Part shown: in pieces, positions 60,024 through 64,000 of the stretch | Layout: each line of letters starts with the position of its first letter | How positions within the stretch are numbered: the first letter of the stretch is position 1 | From: CAZODA01 sp964578485 | GTDB lineage: Bacteria; Bacteroidota; Bacteroidia; Bacteroidales; Marinilabiliaceae | Reading direction: 5' to 3' | NCBI GenBank assembly: GCA_964578485.1 | Contig: CAZODA010000004.1 | Location: forward strand, 62,001-126,000 | DNA length: 64,000 nt | Made by a program: the position numbers and the translations under genes | The notes under the pieces: model-generated | The model's database searches: none | Seen by the model: only the letters and a program-made list of their open reading frames with translations | Told to the model about the DNA's origin: nothing

Positions 60024-60066
60024 GAATAGACTATTCCGGCTTATGTTGAACTAAAACAGAATACAA

Positions 60067-60813
60067 TTGAAGATACGAAAGATTCTGGTTTCACAGCCCA
60101 AACCAACAACAACTAAATCACCTTATTTTGAATTGGCTGAAAAAAATAATGTAAAAATAGATTTTCGACAATTTATTCAGGTGGAAGGGCTTGATGCAAA
60201 AGATTTCAGGAAACAGAAAATTACTATTCTTGATCATTCAGCAATTATTTTTACTAGTAGAACAGCTATAGATCACTTTTTTAGGATCTGCGAAGAAACA
60301 CGTATAGCAGTTCCTGATTCAATGAAGTATTTTTGTATTTCGGAAGCGACAGCTTTCTATCTGCAAAAATATATAGTATATCGAAAAAGGAGAATTTTTC
60401 ATTCTACAGGTCGATATCCGGATCTTGTTGATATGCTGAAAAATCATAAAGATGAAAAATTCCTTGTACCGCTGTCTGATGTACACAAAAAAGAAATTCC
60501 TGATCTCTTAGATAAAGCAAAGGTGAAATATACTAAAGCAATATTATACCGAACTGTCAGCAGTGATTTAAGTGATATTGATGAAATTGATTACGATATG
60601 TTGGTCTTCTTCAGCCCTTCAGGTATAGCATCACTGTTTCAAAATTTTCCCGATTTTAAACAAAATGATATCGTGATAGCTTCGTTCGGACCGGCTACTG
60701 CAAAGGCTGTTACAGAAGCAGGCTTAAGACTGGACATTGAGGCTCCCATGCCACAAGCTCCTTCAATGACCGCTGCATTAGATATTTTTATAAAAGAAAG
60801 GAACAAAAAATAA
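60067..60813 (+). CDS. hemD: Uroporphyrinogen-III synthase
   Basis: A 248-residue HemD-like protein. It starts with TTG; KIRKILVSQPKPTTTKSPYF follows, as in other Bacteroidota HemD proteins, and there is no nearby ATG. AIIFTSRTAIDHFF, DYDMLVFFSPSGIASLF and IVIASFGPATAKAVTEAGL match the two-lobed fold. It closes hydroxymethylbilane to uroporphyrinogen III in haem biosynthesis. A terminator follows. Confidence 0.88.
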   Translation: MKIRKILVSQPKPTTTKSPYFELAEKNNVKIDFRQFIQVEGLDAKDFRKQKITILDHSAIIFTSRTAIDHFFRICEETRIAVPDSMKYFCISEATAFYLQKYIVYRKRRIFHSTGRYPDLVDMLKNHKDEKFLVPLSDVHKKEIPDLLDKAKVKYTKAILYRTVSSDLSDIDEIDYDMLVFFSPSGIASLFQNFPDFKQNDIVIASFGPATAKAVTEAGLRLDIEAPMPQAPSMTAALDIFIKERNKK

Positions 60814-60844
60814 TCCTTTAGCATTAATAAGAAAATACAATATT

Positions 60845-60886
60845 AAAAACACTCCATAAGGATAGGTCCATATGGAGTGTTTTTTG
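60845..60886 (+). terminator. Rho-independent terminator after hemD
   Basis: Stem AACACTCCATA (60848-60858) / TATGGAGTGTT (60871-60881) with T-run TTTTTT and an A-run in front, so it may work in both directions. Separates hemD from rnpA. Confidence 0.85.
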
Positions 60887-60914
60887 TAGGTTTAAAGTTT
60901 CATAATTTTATCTT

Positions 60915-61301
60915 ATGAGTCTTGCCGGGAATACATTTAAAAAGTATGAACGACTTTGCCGTAAAAAACAGATTGATGAGCTGTTTTCAAAGGGTAAATC
61001 ATTTTATTTATACCCTTTCAGGATTCATTATTTGTTGGTGCCTGCAATTGATAATTCACCAACAAAAGTATTGTTCTCGGCAGCAAAAAAACGCTTTAAA
61101 AAAGCAACTCAAAGGAATTTACTAAAACGCCGAATGCGTGAAGCATATAGGAAGAACAAAGCAGAATTAAATAAATTGATTCCTGAGAAAAATCAATTGC
61201 TAATAGCAATTATCTATTCAGAATCTGATATTTTGACCTATCAAACTATTGAAAAGAGTATGATAAAGGTTGTGCAAAAATTATTTTCTGAATATATTTA
61301 A
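60915..61301 (+). CDS. rnpA: Ribonuclease P protein component
   Basis: A 128-residue basic protein with the RNR-type motif RNLLKRRMREAYRKNK and the FSAAKKRFKKATQ strand. It binds the RNase P RNA and helps mature tRNA 5' ends. It overlaps no gene and is followed 6 bases later by yidD. No rpmH is adjacent. Confidence 0.95.
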   Translation: MSLAGNTFKKYERLCRKKQIDELFSKGKSFYLYPFRIHYLLVPAIDNSPTKVLFSAAKKRFKKATQRNLLKRRMREAYRKNKAELNKLIPEKNQLLIAIIYSESDILTYQTIEKSMIKVVQKLFSEYI

Positions 61302-61307
61302 ACTGCA

Positions 61308-61553
61308 ATGAAAAGAGTTTTATATTTTTTACGTAAAATCCTTATATATTTCCTTATTTTACCGGTGAAGTTATATCAATATTTAATTTCACCACTTATT
61401 AGCCCTTCCTGTCGTTATACCCCAAGTTGTTCTGTTTATACAATAGAAGCATTAAAAAAACATGGCCCTTTTAAAGGCTTGTGGCTCTCAATTAAAAGAA
61501 TTATATCATGTAACCCGTGGTGGGGTGGCTCAGGGCATGATCCGGTTCCCTGA
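61308..61553 (+). CDS. yidD: Membrane protein insertion efficiency factor
   Basis: An 81-residue protein with an amphipathic N-terminus, [20 protein letters not shown] (three Cys) and the end [14 protein letters not shown], diagnostic of YidD. It assists YidC-dependent insertion at the inner membrane. Starts 6 bases after rnpA. Confidence 0.96.
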   Translation: MKRVLYFLRKILIYFLILPVKLYQYLISPLISPSCRYTPSCSVYTIEALKKHGPFKGLWLSIKRIISCNPWWGGSGHDPVP

Positions 61554-61595
61554 TATATTCAAAAAAATAAAGGTCTAATTTTTAGAAAAAAAGTT

Positions 61596-64000
61596 ATGAA
61601 AATTTTATCCCGGCTTCCACTTCTCTCATTAATTTTGCTGTTGGTCCTTACTGTTAACTGCCGTAGAACTCTTCCAACAGAAATTGTGCAGTCATCTTAC
61701 AATGCTCGTATTTCCGCCTTCTCAACCGGTTATATTCCTGTTACAGGCTATTTTATGGTTGAATTTTCTGATACTGTTAAGGGAATACAACCCGGCAGGC
61801 AAGCATCGTCATCCCTTGCTACTATTAGTCCCAAAATTAATGGTAGCTGGCAGTGGACAGATCATCGTACTTTGCGTTTTACTCCTTCTTCACCACTTCC
61901 TCCGGGAAAGGAATGGCAGATTGCAATTCATCTTTCTAAGCTCTTCCCTGAACAAAGTAAAGATTTCCTCTTTGGAGTTTTTACTCTCCCTCAGAATTAT
62001 AGGGTACAAACTCAACATTTGCAAATGGCTTCTGCCAATGATTTTGATAACTATAAGTTAGCAGGCCAGTTAACTCTTGCCAATGATATTTCGGCTGCTG
62101 AGGCAAAAAAGATTTTGCAAGCAAAATTAAATGGAACTAATATACCTATTGTCTGGCAGCATGTTAGTGGTACTATTCATAATTTTGAAATAAACCCTAT
62201 ACCACGAACTGAGGTAAAAGGTCTTTTACAAATTATACATTCCGGCAAGCATATTGATTCTAAAGATGAAGGAAAAATAGAATTCTCCATTCCTGCTTTA
62301 GGGGATTTTTCTATTCAACAAATTGAAGTAGTTCAACAGCCAAAACAAATGATTAGGGTTTCTTTTAGCGCGCCTCTTTTAGAAGCACAAAATCTTGATG
62401 GTTTGTTTTCTTTATCGGGAGATGTCCCTTTTAATTGGATCCTTGGTCAAAATACAGTGGAATTATTCCCTGTGAGAGATATTTATGGGGATTTTGAACT
62501 GTCGGTCATGCCCGGGATTAAAGATAACCAAGGTCAACAATTTGAAAATGTATTACGCAAGCAAATTCATTTTTCATCTCTCAACCCTGCTGTTGAATTT
62601 ATTGGTGAAGGTACGATATTGCCCTTTTCCGGTAATTTGATGGTACATTTTCGAGCAGTTTCTCTGAAGTCGGTATTGCTAAGAATAATTAAAATATATG
62701 AAAGCAATGTGCCCGCTTTTTTACAGATAAATACTATGGATGAGAATTATCAGATAAAACGTGCCGGGCGCTTAGTACATCATTCAATTGTAAGTCTTGA
62801 GGAGGATGTTACTCTTGATCTAAATAGTTGGAATGCCTATGCTTTGGAATTATCGAAACTCATTGAGCCGGAACCTGGTGCTATTTATCGTATCGAATTA
62901 GGTTTCGACAGGTCATTTTCTGTTTTCCCTTGTGATGAAGGTCATCCCACCGAAGCTTCAGAATTATTGGCTGTAGATTTAAATTTTTGGGATGATTCTG
63001 AAGATTATTTCAGTTCCTATCCTTATATCTATCAGCCATGGGATTGGGAAAATCGTGATAATCCATGCTCTGATTCTTATTACCGTCGTTCACGATGGGC
63101 AGCTAAAAATATTTTAGCTTCAAATCTTGGAATTATTGCCAAATCAGGCTCAACAGATCAAATTACAGTTGCTGTAACTGATTTAAGAAATACCTTGCCG
63201 CTTCAGGATGTAAATTTAGAAATTTTGAATTTTCAAATGAAGCCTATGGCCAATGGCAAAACCGGGGTCGATGGTAAAGCTGAGCTTAATATTCAGGGAA
63301 AAGAACAGCCATTTTTACTGATTGCATCCAAAGGTTCTGAAAAAGGCTATTTGAAATTAGATCAAGGCCATATGCTTCCTTTAAGTCGCTTCGACGTGGC
63401 CGGACAAGCAGTACAGGAAGGGATTAAAGGATTTATTTATGGAGAGCGTGGGGTATGGCGACCGGGAGATTCAATTTTTATTTCTTTTATGGTAGAAGAT
63501 AAGAATCATAAAATGCCTGAAAACCATCCGGTAACTTTTGAATTGTTAAATCCGCATGGACAAATTATGCATCAAGAGATAAAACATCATCCCAACAATC
63601 GAATATATTCTTTCCGATGTTCCACAAATGAAGATGCTCTTACAGGACAATGGCTTGCAAGGATTTCATTCGGTGATGCTGTTTTTGAAAAAAATATTAG
63701 AATAGAAACAATCAAACCCAACCGCCTACGTATAAATCTCGATTTTAAAGATGAAGTTTTAACAGCTGAAAAGGAAAATATTGCCGAATTAATGTCAGAA
63801 TGGCTTTATGGCGCACCGGCAGCAGGATTAAGGGCACAGGTTACCCTTAGCCTCGAAGCTCTTACAACAAAATTTGAAAAATACCCGGGTTTTATTTTTG
63901 ATGATGAACTTAAAAAATTCGAAGCGGAAGAAAGTGTTGCTTTTGATGGGAAACTTGATGAAACAGGCAAAACTCGATTTTCTTTAAGATATGATAAACA
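61596..64000 (+). CDS. Alpha-2-macroglobulin family lipoprotein (5' part)
   Basis: Open from the ATG at 61596 to the end of the window (801 codons), so the 3' end lies outside. A lipoprotein signal with Cys (LLLVLTVNCRRT) starts it. An MG1-type region follows; later KGFIYGERGVWRPGDSIFIS and PENHPVTFELLNPHGQ match the macroglobulin MG3/MG4 hallmark RGVYRPGD. Bacterial members trap proteases at the periplasmic face; a thioester CxEQ would lie beyond the window, so its presence is unknown. Placed 43 bases after yidD. Confidence 0.9.
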   Translation, partial: MKILSRLPLLSLILLLVLTVNCRRTLPTEIVQSSYNARISAFSTGYIPVTGYFMVEFSDTVKGIQPGRQASSSLATISPKINGSWQWTDHRTLRFTPSSPLPPGKEWQIAIHLSKLFPEQSKDFLFGVFTLPQNYRVQTQHLQMASANDFDNYKLAGQLTLANDISAAEAKKILQAKLNGTNIPIVWQHVSGTIHNFEINPIPRTEVKGLLQIIHSGKHIDSKDEGKIEFSIPALGDFSIQQIEVVQQPKQMIRVSFSAPLLEAQNLDGLFSLSGDVPFNWILGQNTVELFPVRDIYGDFELSVMPGIKDNQGQQFENVLRKQIHFSSLNPAVEFIGEGTILPFSGNLMVHFRAVSLKSVLLRIIKIYESNVPAFLQINTMDENYQIKRAGRLVHHSIVSLEEDVTLDLNSWNAYALELSKLIEPEPGAIYRIELGFDRSFSVFPCDEGHPTEASELLAVDLNFWDDSEDYFSSYPYIYQPWDWENRDNPCSDSYYRRSRWAAKNILASNLGIIAKSGSTDQITVAVTDLRNTLPLQDVNLEILNFQMKPMANGKTGVDGKAELNIQGKEQPFLLIASKGSEKGYLKLDQGHMLPLSRFDVAGQAVQEGIKGFIYGERGVWRPGDSIFISFMVEDKNHKMPENHPVTFELLNPHGQIMHQEIKHHPNNRIYSFRCSTNEDALTGQWLARISFGDAVFEKNIRIETIKPNRLRINLDFKDEVLTAEKENIAELMSEWLYGAPAAGLRAQVTLSLEALTTKFEKYPGFIFDDELKKFEAEESVAFDGKLDETGKTRFSLRYDK

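Noticed and set aside
1..64000. tRNA, rRNA or riboswitch genes
   Set aside because: None could be recognised by eye; absence is not proven without a covariance search.

Overview
The window is AT-rich DNA from a member of the Bacteroidota. The evidence is a secreted protein with a type IX secretion C-terminal sorting domain, the linkage DUF4271-hemD-rnpA-yidD, and promoters of the TTG-N17..21-TAnnTTTG type. The exact family cannot be fixed from sequence alone; Bacteroidales-like is my best guess. || LEFT CORE (1-33.8 kb): a YhaO/YhaN-like nuclease-ATPase pair (5' end outside the window); a four-gene GH130/GT4 operon that probably builds and phosphorolyses a mannose-containing glycan; a T9SS-secreted protein; homospermidine synthase and a PflX-type radical SAM protein; an EamA exporter; DNA polymerase I; an M24 peptidase; a CPBP protease; and a surface-glycan block (three glycosyltransferases, a Wzx-like flippase, a large CHASE/PAS histidine kinase). 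Intergenic regions at 4.35-4.79 and 12.73-13.33 kb are built from short dispersed inverted repeats. || ACCESSORY ISLAND (about 33.84-54.0 kb): this is the exciting part. Every real gene lies on the minus strand and nearly every gene or operon is followed by a roughly 130-bp imperfect palindrome with the architecture of an integron attC site (terminal RYYYAAC / GTTRRRY-like boxes, nested inner arms, variable centre). No integron integrase is present, so the region looks like a CALIN (cluster of attC sites lacking an integrase). Three cassettes have 9-bp perfectly matching ends, as expected if each once closed into a circle. The cargo is overwhelmingly defence and toxin-antitoxin: two Fic proteins, an XRE/membrane-protein pair, PemK-RHH, HigBA, ParDE, a pentapeptide-like protein, a three-gene XRE / PHP-SMC ATPase / AlbA-Schlafen module, an Abi_C protein, a restriction cassette with a Vsr-Dcm fusion, and a HEPN protein. 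Scars are visible: a hydrolase::HNH chimera, a truncated attC, an antitoxin fragment reused out of frame, and an attC interrupted by a dispersed repeat at the stop codon of the flanking yfhO gene. || RIGHT CORE (54-64 kb): a YfhO-family membrane protein, a GH3-family acyl-adenylating enzyme, a deoxynucleoside kinase, DUF4271, hemD, rnpA, yidD and the start of an alpha-2-macroglobulin. || All calls rest on reading motifs and repeats by eye; no database search was possible.
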